From NCBI GenBank assembly GCA_024279865.1, contig JAJRRC010000026.1, forward strand, positions 1 to 39,509: a DNA stretch of 39,509 nucleotides, read 5' to 3'. This document shows positions 1-8,933 of the stretch, piece by piece. Within the stretch, counting starts at the first letter, position 1; each line of letters opens with the position of its first letter. This DNA comes from Planctomycetota bacterium (GTDB lineage: Bacteria; Planctomycetota; Phycisphaerae; Phycisphaerales; Phycisphaeraceae). The notes beneath the pieces were generated by a model that did no database searches, had not been told where the DNA came from, and saw only the letters and a list, made by a program, of their open reading frames with translations. The position numbers and the translations under genes were made by a program.

Positions 1-99
1 ATTCATCAGACATTGGGTTACAAGACGCCAGATCAGTATGAAGCAGCGTATTATGCAGCCGACCACGCCCAGGCTTGCAAAGAAAAACAAGTGGCGTAA
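1..99 (+). pseudogene. IS3-family transposase, C-terminal end only
   Basis: Read from base 1 in frame 1, the sequence encodes 32 residues ending in TAA at 97-99. It begins IHQTLGYKTPDQYE, which matches the C-terminal end of the integrase (rve) core of IS3-family OrfB proteins, where an HxxLGYKTPxEY segment closes the domain. Only the tail is in the window, so I cannot tell whether the full gene upstream is intact. No clear terminal inverted repeat could be recognised in 100-239. A 31-bp sequence at 110-140 recurs at 12227-12257 and could belong to the element end or be an independent repeat. The family call is fairly safe; the intact/broken state is unknown. Confidence 0.65.
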
Positions 100-109
100 A
101 ATCAACCCG

Positions 110-140
110 GTTTGGAATCCACTATTCGTGGGCTACCGCA
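110..140 (+). repeat. 31-bp dispersed repeat, copy 1
   Basis: The sequence GTTTGGAATCC-A-CTATTCG and following GTGGGCTACCGCA occurs here and again at 12227-12257 with one mismatch (A versus G at position 12 of the repeat). This copy follows the transposase tail by 10 bp. The flanks on both sides differ between copies, so the conserved block is short and sharply bounded. Confidence 0.7.
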
Positions 141-239
141 GCGATCAGTCAGTTATCACGTACGCAAGCAAACTAAGGGCGGAAAAACTCAATCGTGATC
201 GGTACACAACGCATCTAACTCTAGCAAAGGTTTTTTTAT

Positions 240-1862
240 ATGAATCGTATTTCACATCTTTTTTTCTGTCTTTGTCTGGCAACAGGATTATTCAGCACCA
301 CGGTTCTTGGAGCTGAGCTTCTTAAAAACCAAAATTTCAAATACAGCTTGGCGAACTGGATGTTTCACATTCATAAAGATGTACGTGCCGAACGTTCTGT
401 TTCCAAAGGCATCCTCAATCTGAACATCACAACAGCAGGCCGCTCTGCCCATGTTCAACTGATGCAACGTGTGAATTTGGAAAAAGGGATGCCGTACAAA
501 CTTTCCTTTGAAGCAAGACGTGACAGCGAAAAAGAAGTGCCCACACAAGTTTATTGCATGCAACGAAAAAAGCCTTACCGCAATTGTGGCCTCAGTCAGA
601 CCGTCCAATTTTCACAGACTTGGTCCCGTCACGAGATGACGTTTACAGCCAAGCATATCACTGCAAACAATCAGCCCACCATCCGATTGTTTTTAGGCAA
701 TCAGACGGGATTGGTTCAATTGAGGAATTTTTCGTTGGTCCCCGTATTGGCCCTTAAACAAGCTACGCAAACAGACAAAGGCCAAGCCCTCGCCCCCCCT
801 CAATGGGAAGGCATTTATGCGTTAACCAACAAGGCCTACCCCGTTGAAGTTGATGGCCAAGGGGTCGATTTACTCAACACCCCAGGCTCAGCGGGCGTGA
901 CGTATTATCACACGTGGCGAAAATGCGAACCGACCAAGGGTCAATGGGATCTGAGCAATTTTGAAGACTGGTTTGCCGCAGCTCTCAAAGCCAATCGAAA
1001 ACTAAACATTGCCCTGCTCGCAGGCAGCCATGTGCCTGACTGGGCTTTGGAAGAATCTCAAAGCCCGCCTTATTTGTACCTGCACGTAAAAACCAATAGC
1101 ACCCGTCGCAACTATCTACCTTGGACGATCAAAGATGGCGAGCGGGTTCTCAATGAACCCATGCTTCAAATTTGGCGTCAATCCATTGAGCAGTTTTCAC
1201 AACAAATCCGCAAGAAGCCGGGCTTTGAAAAGACTCTCGGCTATATTGCGATCACCGGCGGACCCTACTCCAATGGTTTAGAAATCATGTGGGGTGTCAA
1301 CAAAATGGCTGACGGCTCGACCTTTGCCTGGGGACCGCAGGAGGATCAATTTCTCATCGCCTATTGGCAACGTTGCGTGGATATTTTCATGGATATCTTC
1401 CCAGACATCCCATTGGGCTTGGCCTTCACCGATGTGTACGGCCGCAACGCCAACGGCTCGCCCCGTCGCAACATAGCCGTCCCCAAAGCCATCATGAACT
1501 ACGCTGTCCAACAAGCAAAACTCAAAAACGTCCAACTCATCGCCCAAGGCTTTTGGATCGGTGCGGGAGCCGGCGACAGCCATTGGGGCAAAAAACACCC
1601 CGACCAACTTCTCCAAAGAAGCAATACTCATGATTATCCCATGCTCCGAGAAACGCATCCGCTTCAGAAAACGCTTCTCTCCTACCGTCCCAACACAACC
1701 ATTGCCTATCAAGGCCCCATGGGGACTTCCACCAAAGACTATCTCACACACATGATCCAATTTGCCCGTGAACGGGGAGCGTTGTTTTTGGAACTCTGGC
1801 ATCATGATTTTGCCAACCCAGAGTATCGAGCAATCCTCCAAGAGAATGCTGTTAAACCATAA
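240..1862 (+). CDS. Secreted glycoside hydrolase-like protein with N-terminal CBM4_9-type module
   Basis: 540 residues. A Sec signal peptide (about 1-24, ending LGA) is followed by a beta-sandwich carbohydrate-binding module (about 26-168) typical of the CBM4/9 family: a NxxFxxxLxNW start, a KLSFEARRD strand and a final LRNFSLV strand. The rest (about 185-540) resembles a clan GH-A TIM barrel of the GH42/GH5 kind: GVTYYHTWRKCEPTKGQWDLSNFEDW matches the usual first strand and helix (W..EP..G.WDF). Candidate acid/base and nucleophile are Glu348 (SNGLEIMW) and Glu518 (LFLELWHHDF); both are guesses from position. It probably acts outside the cytoplasm on plant or algal polysaccharide. The ATG at 240 is preceded by AAAGG at 225-229. 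The next gene shares the binding module. The exact GH family is not certain. Confidence 0.7.
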   Translation: MNRISHLFFCLCLATGLFSTTVLGAELLKNQNFKYSLANWMFHIHKDVRAERSVSKGILNLNITTAGRSAHVQLMQRVNLEKGMPYKLSFEARRDSEKEVPTQVYCMQRKKPYRNCGLSQTVQFSQTWSRHEMTFTAKHITANNQPTIRLFLGNQTGLVQLRNFSLVPVLALKQATQTDKGQALAPPQWEGIYALTNKAYPVEVDGQGVDLLNTPGSAGVTYYHTWRKCEPTKGQWDLSNFEDWFAAALKANRKLNIALLAGSHVPDWALEESQSPPYLYLHVKTNSTRRNYLPWTIKDGERVLNEPMLQIWRQSIEQFSQQIRKKPGFEKTLGYIAITGGPYSNGLEIMWGVNKMADGSTFAWGPQEDQFLIAYWQRCVDIFMDIFPDIPLGLAFTDVYGRNANGSPRRNIAVPKAIMNYAVQQAKLKNVQLIAQGFWIGAGAGDSHWGKKHPDQLLQRSNTHDYPMLRETHPLQKTLLSYRPNTTIAYQGPMGTSTKDYLTHMIQFARERGALFLELWHHDFANPEYRAILQENAVKP

Positions 1863-1882
1863 CTAGCTACAATCAAAAATAA

Positions 1883-1899
1883 TGAGAGGGCCCCTCTCA
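1883..1899 (+). terminator. Possible weak hairpin after the first glycoside hydrolase gene
   Basis: TGAGAGG (1883-1889) and CCTCTCA (1893-1899) form a 7-bp stem with a three-base loop, 20 bp after the stop codon. There is no T-tract after it, so it could be a processing or weak termination site rather than a true intrinsic terminator. Confidence 0.3.
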
Positions 1900-2119
1900 C
1901 TCAAAAGAAGGCTTCGAAAATGCGCCCTTGGGATTGGGCGTGAAATTCAAACGCTTCACAAACAATCGTACGCAGACATGGCCGTTATTGCCTGGCTAAA
2001 TTCGCAGTATGCAAATATGGCTTAAGCAAGGCGAAGGTATTAAACGGCCTCGTTTCGAAAAAAACATGGGCGGTACCACAAACTGATTGCGATAAAAAGC
2101 ATCGCGTAGATAATAAAGC

Positions 2120-4180
2120 ATGCGAAATTTTCAACAACACTTAAAAATGCAAACAATCTGTCATCGCCTTTTCCAAGGTTGGCTCATCATGGGACTGTGC
2201 TGCTTCTCAGCTCTTGCCGCGGAGCATTTTAACAATGCTGATTTCAGCGAGGGGTTCACCAATTGGGGACTCCACGTTCACAAAAGCCTGAAGGTTCAAC
2301 GCAGCATCAAAGACGGCGTGCTGTCCATCCAAATCGACGAAGCGGGCAAACACCAACACGTCCAATTAATTCACAAAGTCAAGCTCGTCGAAGGCCAACA
2401 ATACCGACTTTCTTTTGAAGCCCGACAAGACGGGAAAGAAGTCAAAACAGCCATCGCCTGCTTGCAACTGGGTAAACCCTATAAAAATTATGGGCTAAAC
2501 CAGACCGCCACCTTTTCCAACGCATGGGCACGTCATAGTTTCACCTTTGCCGTCAAAGGTCTCACCCAAGGCCAAACACCCACGATTCGACTTTTTCTAG
2601 GCAACCAAACGTCGGTCCAATTGCGAAACTTTTCACTGGTCGACATTGCGAAGGATGCAAAAAAAACCCGCACCAAATCCGGCGCAGGTGAAGAATACGA
2701 TGGCGTTGCATTAAAACAAAAGCCCATTGTAAAAGCGGATGACCCCAAGGTTTTTTTGAGGGTCCATGAAGGGCAAATTCTTCAACCGGTTCCACCAAAA
2801 TTATTTGGGTTTAATCATAATTGGCTTTGGTCTAATCGGTTGGCCATGGAAAATTCTGATACGGAGAAACCGGTCATTTCACCAGAGTTTCTTAAACTGC
2901 TTAAGGGACTTCCCTTGCCGTTGAATCGCATGTCTGGCTCCATTTCCCAGACGTATCATTGGAAATGGGCCATGGGGCCGATGTCCGAGCGTCAGCCTCA
3001 AAAACTAGTCGGCCACGACACGCTAAGCAAAAAACCTCTTGGCCCGTTGGAATGGGTCGACTCCACGTTACAGATTGATCCGAAGGCCACTTTTTCCTGG
3101 ACGTTTAATCTCAAAACTGAAACGCCCCAAGACCATGCAGACCTTGCAGAACTCATGGTGGGCGATCCCAAAGTCAACGCCAACGGTGGAATGAACTGGG
3201 CTCAAAAGCGTGTGGACTACGGCATCGTCGAACCGATCCCCGTCGTAATCTGGGAACTCGCCAACGAACTGGACTGGGGACGAGGTCGTGATGAATGGCC
3301 TGTGGAGCGATACATCAATTCCTGTCGTGAGGTGATTGCCGCGGTCCGCAGAGTCCACCCGCAGGCTCGCTTTGCCGCCTTTGCTTCGACGGCAGCGTGG
3401 TCGAACGTTCATAAGAAAACCCCAGGCGGCTGGAAGGCTTGGCATCGAAAAGTACTCGAAGAACTAGGCGATCAAATCGACTGGATTGCCTTTCACCCCT
3501 ACTACCATGGCCATCACACAGCCTATGTCGAAAAATACCTTGATACGATTCGTGATGACATTGTTGCCATCACCGGCTCAAACCGTATCAAAGTCTATAT
3601 TTCCGAACACGCTCGCTGGCCTGCAAGACCTAAAAATAAACCTTGGTCAACCACCTGGAAAACCACCCATGATTTAAGTGGTTCTTTGGCTGCGGCAGAA
3701 TTTTTAAACCGCTGTCTGCAACGCCCCGAAATAGAAGCCGCAGCCTATCACAGCTTCTCAGGCGGCCCGTGGGGTGTGTTCTATCGTGACAAACAAAGCG
3801 AACAACTTTACACCACTGGCATCTATGACTTATTTGTCCAACTGGGCCACAGCCTCGGCAAACAAGTCGTGCAAACACAACTTACTGGAACAGCAACCCA
3901 GGACGATTTTACGTTCACCGCCTCAGCGATGACTAGTGACGACCAGAGCCTTCGGTTAATTTTGGTGAATCGCAGTGAATACCCACGAATCATGACATTA
4001 ACCACGGACAAACAATACCGCTCTGCCAAGGCGAGGATTTTCACCGCCTCGAACATGTCAGACTACAACACTGCTCAACAACGCCCCATTGCCACGGCCA
4101 ACTATCCGATGAACTCAGCGGATCTCTCGCAAATTCATGTGCCTGCGCGTTGTATGCTCACGGTGCAGTTGATGCGTTGA
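2120..4180 (+). CDS. Secreted alpha-L-arabinofuranosidase-like glycoside hydrolase (GH51/GH39-like) with CBM4_9-type module
   Basis: 686 residues. A hydrophobic signal segment (about 12-33, ending ALA-AEH) is followed by a carbohydrate-binding module (about 36-175) closely similar to that of the preceding gene. The catalytic part (about 210-600) has clan GH-A hallmarks: WELANELDW with Glu383 as predicted acid/base (the conserved Asn-Glu after strand 4), DWIAFHPYY near strand 6, and VYISEHARWP with Glu496 as predicted nucleophile on strand 7. The beta-sandwich C-terminus (about 600-686) fits GH51-type arabinofuranosidases. ATG 2120 is taken; ATG 2147 would also leave an intact signal peptide. 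The gene is likely regulated together with the upstream hydrolase, although 257 bp separate them. Substrate is inferred, not shown. Confidence 0.75.
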   Translation: MRNFQQHLKMQTICHRLFQGWLIMGLCCFSALAAEHFNNADFSEGFTNWGLHVHKSLKVQRSIKDGVLSIQIDEAGKHQHVQLIHKVKLVEGQQYRLSFEARQDGKEVKTAIACLQLGKPYKNYGLNQTATFSNAWARHSFTFAVKGLTQGQTPTIRLFLGNQTSVQLRNFSLVDIAKDAKKTRTKSGAGEEYDGVALKQKPIVKADDPKVFLRVHEGQILQPVPPKLFGFNHNWLWSNRLAMENSDTEKPVISPEFLKLLKGLPLPLNRMSGSISQTYHWKWAMGPMSERQPQKLVGHDTLSKKPLGPLEWVDSTLQIDPKATFSWTFNLKTETPQDHADLAELMVGDPKVNANGGMNWAQKRVDYGIVEPIPVVIWELANELDWGRGRDEWPVERYINSCREVIAAVRRVHPQARFAAFASTAAWSNVHKKTPGGWKAWHRKVLEELGDQIDWIAFHPYYHGHHTAYVEKYLDTIRDDIVAITGSNRIKVYISEHARWPARPKNKPWSTTWKTTHDLSGSLAAAEFLNRCLQRPEIEAAAYHSFSGGPWGVFYRDKQSEQLYTTGIYDLFVQLGHSLGKQVVQTQLTGTATQDDFTFTASAMTSDDQSLRLILVNRSEYPRIMTLTTDKQYRSAKARIFTASNMSDYNTAQQRPIATANYPMNSADLSQIHVPARCMLTVQLMR

Positions 4181-4360
4181 ATATGGGGGCTTGATTCATT
4201 GTTTCGCCCAAGGGGAATCCGGCCCTGCGGCCCAGAGGCCCTTAGGGCTCGGCGTTGTGATCACCCTCGGTTTGTAAATGGCGCTTCTAAAAACAACCTT
4301 CAAACAAAGCGGAAAGAACGAAACTTCCTGACAAAGAATTCCCTAATTTTTTGTGGAAAT

Positions 4361-4408
4361 CCCAGGGGAAACTTCCGGGGGGCTTCCGGGGGGCTTCCGG
4401 GGGGGGAG
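4361..4408. repeat. CCCCCGGAAG repeat cluster A
   Basis: On the minus strand this reads as three units of CCCCCCGGAAG(C/T) followed by a TTTCCCCTGGGATTTCC-type tail. It abuts the stop codon of the AraC-type gene (TAA at 4410-4412). A similar tail (TGGAAATTCCAGGGG) is found next to the cluster at 21824-21834. Confidence 0.85.
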
Positions 4409-4409
4409 G

Positions 4410-5303
4410 TTAGTCTTGGCGGGCGTAGAGGGTTTGTTGGAATTTTCGAGGTGAGATGCCTTGCACTTTTTTGAATTGGCGTGAAAACGTAAAGGGGTCT
4501 GAGTATCCCAACTCGTAGGCGATTTTTTTGATGCTTTTGCCCCCTTGAGCGAGTAAAGCCTGAGCGCGGTCGATGCGTTGATGAATGCGATATTGGCCTG
4601 GCGACATGCCGACCAATTGTTTGAAGCGTTTGCGAAAATGTTCATAGCTCAAATCACAATGCTTCGCCAAGAGATGATAGTCCACGGGCTGATTGAGGTT
4701 TCGGGTTAACAATTGTCGCGTGGCTTCAATGGCGCGGGCTTGTGGGTCGCCGAGCGATTGCTGTTGGATTCTCTGGGTCATGTGGAATAATAATTGGTGA
4801 GCAAGGAAAAATACTTGGCTGGGTGTTTGGCCGACGGATCGCGTGAGACATTCATAGACTGCTTGGAAGTCGCCGATCACCGAACGATCTACCCCAACGT
4901 CTATGACCGGTCGCGTCAAATCCAGTGTGGTGGACTCTACGAGCAACTGGTAAAAATCCTGATGAAGTGAAATAAAACATTCAGCCCATTGGCCATCAGC
5001 CTGTTGCACCACCGAATGTAATTCATGCGGCGACATACAAATCACATGGCCCGCTCGAACGGCATAAACATTCTTTTGAGAATCCACATATTGCCCTTGC
5101 CCCCGCAAAATGTAAACCATCACAAAAGAAGGATGAACACGCTGGCGATAAGACATGCCCAAATCAGGCTTAAAAGCCAACCCACACCCACCTACCATCC
5201 CTACAGCCCCACTGGTTCCCTGCTGGACCGAGGCGCCCAAGCGACTGCCCGATAACAGGTCCGCCCAATGCCACCCCTCTAAACTAAAAACCAATTCAGA
5301 CAT
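4410..5303 (-). CDS. AraC-family transcriptional regulator with cupin-like sensor domain
   Basis: 297 residues. The N-terminal half (about 40-160) is a cupin-like ligand domain with the pattern MVYILRGQGQYVDSQ...VRAGHVICMSPHELHSV seen in sugar-responsive AraC/XylS proteins. The C-terminal 100 residues carry two helix-turn-helix motifs, the second being SIKKIAYELGYSDPFTFSRQFKK followed by ISPRKF, the standard AraC signature. It is divergent from the Gfo/Idh/MocA-hydroxypyruvate-isomerase operon with 94 bp between starts, so it most likely controls that operon and perhaps the glycoside hydrolases to its left. The ligand is unknown. Confidence 0.88.
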   Translation of the reverse strand: MSELVFSLEGWHWADLLSGSRLGASVQQGTSGAVGMVGGCGLAFKPDLGMSYRQRVHPSFVMVYILRGQGQYVDSQKNVYAVRAGHVICMSPHELHSVVQQADGQWAECFISLHQDFYQLLVESTTLDLTRPVIDVGVDRSVIGDFQAVYECLTRSVGQTPSQVFFLAHQLLFHMTQRIQQQSLGDPQARAIEATRQLLTRNLNQPVDYHLLAKHCDLSYEHFRKRFKQLVGMSPGQYRIHQRIDRAQALLAQGGKSIKKIAYELGYSDPFTFSRQFKKVQGISPRKFQQTLYARQD

Positions 5304-5334
5304 GTTTTTACCAAATTAACGATTCCACAACTCT

Positions 5335-5380
5335 AATCAATAGTTTATCGTTTAATCTGGAATAACCAAATCAACTATTT
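5335..5380. promoter_or_regulatory. Candidate AraC-type half-sites in the divergent promoter
   Basis: AATCAATAGTTT (5335-5346) and AATCAACTATTT (5369-5380) are 12-mers in direct orientation with 9 of 12 positions identical, 34 bp apart start to start. They lie in the 94-bp AT-rich gap between the AraC gene and the oxidoreductase gene. AraC regulators commonly bind direct repeats, so these are plausible operators; this is inference from position and similarity only. Confidence 0.3.
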
Positions 5381-5397
5381 TTACAGAAGGAACTCCT

Positions 5398-6399
5398 ATG
5401 AAAGATCGAATCAAACTAGCCTTCATCGGCTGCGGTGGAATTACCAAAATTCACCTTGACCACGGCCTAGCCAAATTCGACGATGTGGACTTCGTTGGAT
5501 GGTGCGACCCCAACGAAGCCAACAGCCAAGCCCGGCGTGAACAAGCCGGCGGCAAAGGTGAAATCTTCACCGATGTGGGAAAAATGCTTGATGAGACCCA
5601 ACCCGATGCGGTCTATATCATGCTCCCTCCCTTTGCTCATGGCCCCACCGAACAACTGGTCCTCGACCGAAACTTGCCCTTCTTTATCGAAAAGCCGGTT
5701 GCCATCGACATGAAAACCGCAAGCAACATCCTTAAACATGTCAAAGAAAAAAACCTCATCACCTCAGCAGGCTACATGACCCGATACCGCAAAGGTGTCG
5801 CAGCGGTTCGCAAACTGCTCGAAACCCAAAAGCCTGTCCTGATGCACGGCGGATGGCTCGGTGCGGGACCGCCAGAAACGGCCCCTCTGTACAACTGGTG
5901 GGTTCAAAAGGACAAGTCCGGCGGCCAGTTCACCGAACAAGTTTCACACACCATTGACCTCGCTCGATATCTCTTTGGCGATGTCACTGAAGTTTATGCC
6001 GTCGGCGTGAATGATCGGAAACCTCGGCCAGACTTCTTCTCCATCGAAGATGCCCTGATGGTCCAGATGAAATGTGCCAATGGCGCAGCGATCAACCTGT
6101 ACTGCTCCTGCTGCATGAGCATCAAGCCTGAAATCTCCCTGACGGTGTATGGCACCGACATGAAAGCCTCCTTTGTCGAATGGGCTCACGATGCCACCAT
6201 CGAACAACCCGACCAGGAAACGCAAAAAATCGTCGACGAAGAACTCATCTTCAGCATTGAAGACCGAGCTTTTGTCGATGCCATTAAGACAGGCGACCCT
6301 TCCACTATTTTGGCGACCTATGAAGACGGCTACAAAGCACTTCAGATCTCCTGTGCTGCTGACGAATCCATCCGAACCGGACAAGTTGTCAAACTCTAA
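5398..6399 (+). CDS. Gfo/Idh/MocA-family NAD(P)-dependent sugar oxidoreductase
   Basis: 333 residues, the usual length for the family. The Rossmann dinucleotide-binding site is IGCGGITKIHL near residues 9-20, followed by the acidic strand end VGWCDPNE. FIEKPVAIDM carries the conserved Glu-Lys-Pro motif of Gfo/Idh/MocA enzymes. The C-terminal alpha/beta domain contains GGQFTEQVSHTIDLARYLFGD, matching the substrate-binding His region. AAGGA at 5387-5391 gives a good ribosome binding site for ATG 5398. It is followed after 81 bp by a hydroxypyruvate-isomerase-like gene, and the pair probably processes a sugar or inositol derivative. The exact substrate cannot be read from the sequence. Confidence 0.9.
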   Translation: MKDRIKLAFIGCGGITKIHLDHGLAKFDDVDFVGWCDPNEANSQARREQAGGKGEIFTDVGKMLDETQPDAVYIMLPPFAHGPTEQLVLDRNLPFFIEKPVAIDMKTASNILKHVKEKNLITSAGYMTRYRKGVAAVRKLLETQKPVLMHGGWLGAGPPETAPLYNWWVQKDKSGGQFTEQVSHTIDLARYLFGDVTEVYAVGVNDRKPRPDFFSIEDALMVQMKCANGAAINLYCSCCMSIKPEISLTVYGTDMKASFVEWAHDATIEQPDQETQKIVDEELIFSIEDRAFVDAIKTGDPSTILATYEDGYKALQISCAADESIRTGQVVKL

Positions 6400-6480
6400 C
6401 CCAGCGACGAAACAAAATACAAGGCCCTGGTGGACCTTGTGTGCCCTACTTTTTTTAATTTTAATTACGGAAACTTAATC

Positions 6481-7263
6481 ATGCGTATCAAACAATCTTT
6501 TTGCTACCCCCTTTTTCTCGATACCGAAAAACCAGATGTCAACGAACTATTCCAGCGTGCAGCCGCGACCGGCTACAAAGCTGCTGAACTGTGGAAACGA
6601 CCTGATGATTTCGAAGAAATCGTCGCCACCGCCCACAAGCACGGCCTCGTCGTCGCGAGCATGCTGGGACACGGAACTCTGCCCGACGGTCTGAACAACC
6701 CAGAAAACCATGACCGCATCGAAGCAGAACTTATCGAATCCATCGACATTGCTGTCAAAAATCAGGTCCCCGGCCTCATTGCCTTCAGCGGCAACCGCCT
6801 TGATGGACAAAGTGATTATGAAGGTGCCATCGAATGTGCCAAAGGCCTTCGCCGCGTATCAGCCTATGCAGAAAAAAACAACGTCAACATCAACATGGAA
6901 CTGCTTAACTCCAAAGTCAATCATCTTGGTTATCAATGCGACCACAGTGACTGGGGCGCAGCGATGTGCGAAATGGTCAACAGCCCACGCGTGAAACTGC
7001 TCTTTGATATTTATCACATGCAGATCATGGAAGGCGATATCATCCACAACATCCAGAAAATCCTCCCGTACATCGGCCATTTCCACACCGCGGGCAATCC
7101 CGGTCGCAATGACATGAACGATACGCAGGAGATCAACTACGTCGGCATCTGCAAAGCCATTGCCGCCACGGACTATGACCTTTACCTTGGCCATGAGTTC
7201 TTCACCAAGGGTGATCGCACGGATGCTCTACAGGAAGCCTTTGATATTTGTAACCAAGGCTAA
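6481..7263 (+). CDS. Hydroxypyruvate isomerase-like TIM-barrel protein (Hyi family)
   Basis: 260 residues, equal to the known Hyi length. It belongs to the xylose-isomerase-like AP-endonuclease-2 superfamily: the barrel shows VNELFQRAAATGYKAAELW, then NMELLNSKVNH with a metal-ligand Glu, LLFDIYHMQIMEGD, and GHFHTAGNPGRNDMND, with the final metal-ligand Glu in YLGHEF. These match hydroxypyruvate isomerases and related sugar epimerases. I chose ATG 6481 over an upstream in-frame start because the protein then begins at the usual point of the family and GGAAAC lies just before it. It is co-oriented with the oxidoreductase and followed by a perfect terminator. Confidence 0.85.
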   Translation: MRIKQSFCYPLFLDTEKPDVNELFQRAAATGYKAAELWKRPDDFEEIVATAHKHGLVVASMLGHGTLPDGLNNPENHDRIEAELIESIDIAVKNQVPGLIAFSGNRLDGQSDYEGAIECAKGLRRVSAYAEKNNVNINMELLNSKVNHLGYQCDHSDWGAAMCEMVNSPRVKLLFDIYHMQIMEGDIIHNIQKILPYIGHFHTAGNPGRNDMNDTQEINYVGICKAIAATDYDLYLGHEFFTKGDRTDALQEAFDICNQG

Positions 7264-7332
7264 AGCATTTTGCATTTATCTGTCACGTTTGGGAAGAATC
7301 CGACTCTTCGGTAGACCTCAGAATGCGGCTTA

Positions 7333-7370
7333 AAAAATAGCCGCGAGCTGCCATGCTCGCGGCTATTTTT
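7333..7370 (+). terminator. Bidirectional intrinsic terminator between hyi-like gene and rimO
   Basis: A perfect 16-bp inverted repeat (7333-7348 and 7355-7370) with a six-base loop. The stem core is TAGCCGCGAGC with an A-tract on one side and a T-tract on the other, so it can terminate both the rightward sugar operon and the leftward rimO operon, which converge here. Confidence 0.92.
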
Positions 7371-7404
7371 ATACACTTCAATTTTTAATCAATGCCCATT
7401 CATC

Positions 7405-8910
7405 TCAAGCCAACGGCAACGAAATGCGTTTTTCCAATTCCGCCAACGGCTGGGCAATCAAATCATAATCGGCAGTTTCAATCACACGACAACGCACCAA
7501 TTCACCTGGCACCAACGCTTCACGTGATTGAACGTACGTCACACTGTCCACCTGCGGAGCCTGCCCAAAGGTGCGGCCGATGTATTGACCATTCTCTGGG
7601 TCCACTTCATCAATCAAAACATCAAAGACTTGCTGCAGAGCGACCCACGCTTCATTGCGATCAAACACAACTTTTTGCTGAGCCAACATCAAATCTTCAG
7701 TCCTTGCATCAATGACGGCTTGCTCCACCGCATGGGCCTGATGCAACGTACCTGCGGGCGTTCCCGGTTCAGGGGAATAACCAAACACACCCATGGCATC
7801 AAAGCCAAAATCTTCGACAAACTCGACTAGCTCGCGGTGTTGCGTTTCAGTCTCGCCGGGAAAGCCACTGATAAAAGTCGTCCGAATCGCAATGCCAGGC
7901 ACACGGTCACGCAACTTTTGCAACAGCGTTTGAATCAATTGCCGACTCGTCCGCCGACGCATTCGATCTAGCACTTGGTCATTGATGTGCTGCAAAGGCA
8001 TGTCAATGTATTTTAAGACGTTGGGCAATGCCGCCATCGCGTCGATCATCTCATCGGTAAAACAAGAGGGGTAAGCGTACATCAACCGCAGCCACGCACC
8101 GCCCTGCTGACGACTCAGGCGATCCAATTCGCCAAGCAAGCCTGCCAAGCCCGCAGCATAGTTAATATCCTGTCCATAACTGGTGGTGTCTTGCCCGATG
8201 AGGTTCAATTCAAAAACGCCGTCGGCAAAAAGCTCTTGGGCTTCTGATAAAATCGCAGGGACAGGCTTGCTTCTCATTTTTCCACGGATCGAAGGGATGG
8301 TGCAAAACGCACAGTTCTGGTTACAGCCTTCACTCATACGCAAATAAGCATAGTGACGGGGCGTTAACCTCAAACGTGCTGCATCCGATTCAAAATACCC
8401 CCCCCCGGAACCCCCGGAAGTTTCAGACTCGGCTCTCTCTGATCCATATTGTTTGGCATGCTGACGGGCAAGGGTGGCGTTGGCGGAAATGCTGGTATAC
8501 ACCGGCAATTCGATGGCCACGTCTTGTTGCAAAGGGCCCCCGCCACGCACTGCATCGACAATATGATCCCGGTCAGAAACACCAATAATGGCATCGACAC
8601 CCGGACACCATTCCAATATTTTAGCGCGATGGCGTTGCACCAGACAGCCAGCGACGATCACGCGTTGGCAGTTGCCGTCTTGCTTGTATTGTAGCGCGTG
8701 GCGAATTTCCTCAATCGACTCCTCTTTGGAAGCTTCGAGAAAACCACAGGTATTGATCACGATGGCATCGGCTTGGGATTCATCCCCAATGGGGATCAAC
8801 CCATCTTCAGCCAAGAGGCCTAGCATCTTTTCACTGTCGACCAAATTCTTGGGACAGCCAAGGCTCACAAGAGCAATCGTTTCAATCGGCGGGGCAATCG
8901 ATGTCGTCAT
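7405..8910 (-). CDS. rimO: Ribosomal protein S12 (Asp) methylthiotransferase RimO
   Basis: 501 residues from ATG 8910 (a TTG at 8928 would add six residues). RimO adds a methylthio group to the conserved aspartate of ribosomal protein S12. The N-terminal UPF0004 domain has its three cluster cysteines in SLGCPKNLVDSE, INTCGF and VAGCLVQ. The radical SAM motif is GCNQNCAFC (Cys196, 200, 203), and a TRAM domain (DVLIDEVD to the end) closes the protein. It is longer than typical RimO proteins (about 430-470). The excess is a linker between the two first domains that includes a Ser-Gly stretch (SGGSGGGYF, about 165-173) encoded by a CCCCCGGAA repeat. It follows the large lipoprotein gene by 23 bp. 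Confidence 0.95.
   Translation of the reverse strand: MTTSIAPPIETIALVSLGCPKNLVDSEKMLGLLAEDGLIPIGDESQADAIVINTCGFLEASKEESIEEIRHALQYKQDGNCQRVIVAGCLVQRHRAKILEWCPGVDAIIGVSDRDHIVDAVRGGGPLQQDVAIELPVYTSISANATLARQHAKQYGSERAESETSGGSGGGYFESDAARLRLTPRHYAYLRMSEGCNQNCAFCTIPSIRGKMRSKPVPAILSEAQELFADGVFELNLIGQDTTSYGQDINYAAGLAGLLGELDRLSRQQGGAWLRLMYAYPSCFTDEMIDAMAALPNVLKYIDMPLQHINDQVLDRMRRRTSRQLIQTLLQKLRDRVPGIAIRTTFISGFPGETETQHRELVEFVEDFGFDAMGVFGYSPEPGTPAGTLHQAHAVEQAVIDARTEDLMLAQQKVVFDRNEAWVALQQVFDVLIDEVDPENGQYIGRTFGQAPQVDSVTYVQSREALVPGELVRCRVIETADYDLIAQPLAELEKRISLPLA
8398..8427. repeat. CCCCCGGAAG repeat cluster B, inside rimO
   Basis: Plus-strand text is nine C, GGAA, five C, GGAAGTTTCAGA: two units. It lies in frame in the interdomain linker of RimO and encodes SGGSGGG. 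The GGAAGTTTCAGA end is shared with cluster C (10222-10267) and nearly with cluster F (21342-21373), showing a common longer repeat. Confidence 0.85.
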
Positions 8911-8933
8911 GGGAAAAACCGTCTGCAAGGCAT

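Noticed and set aside
38-316. Small open frame at the left end
   Set aside because: It crosses the transposase tail in another frame and the signal peptide of the first hydrolase; no coding signs.
4361-4408. CRISPR-like array
   Set aside because: Units are only 11-13 bp with spacers of 2-6 bases that are not unique, and no cas genes are present.
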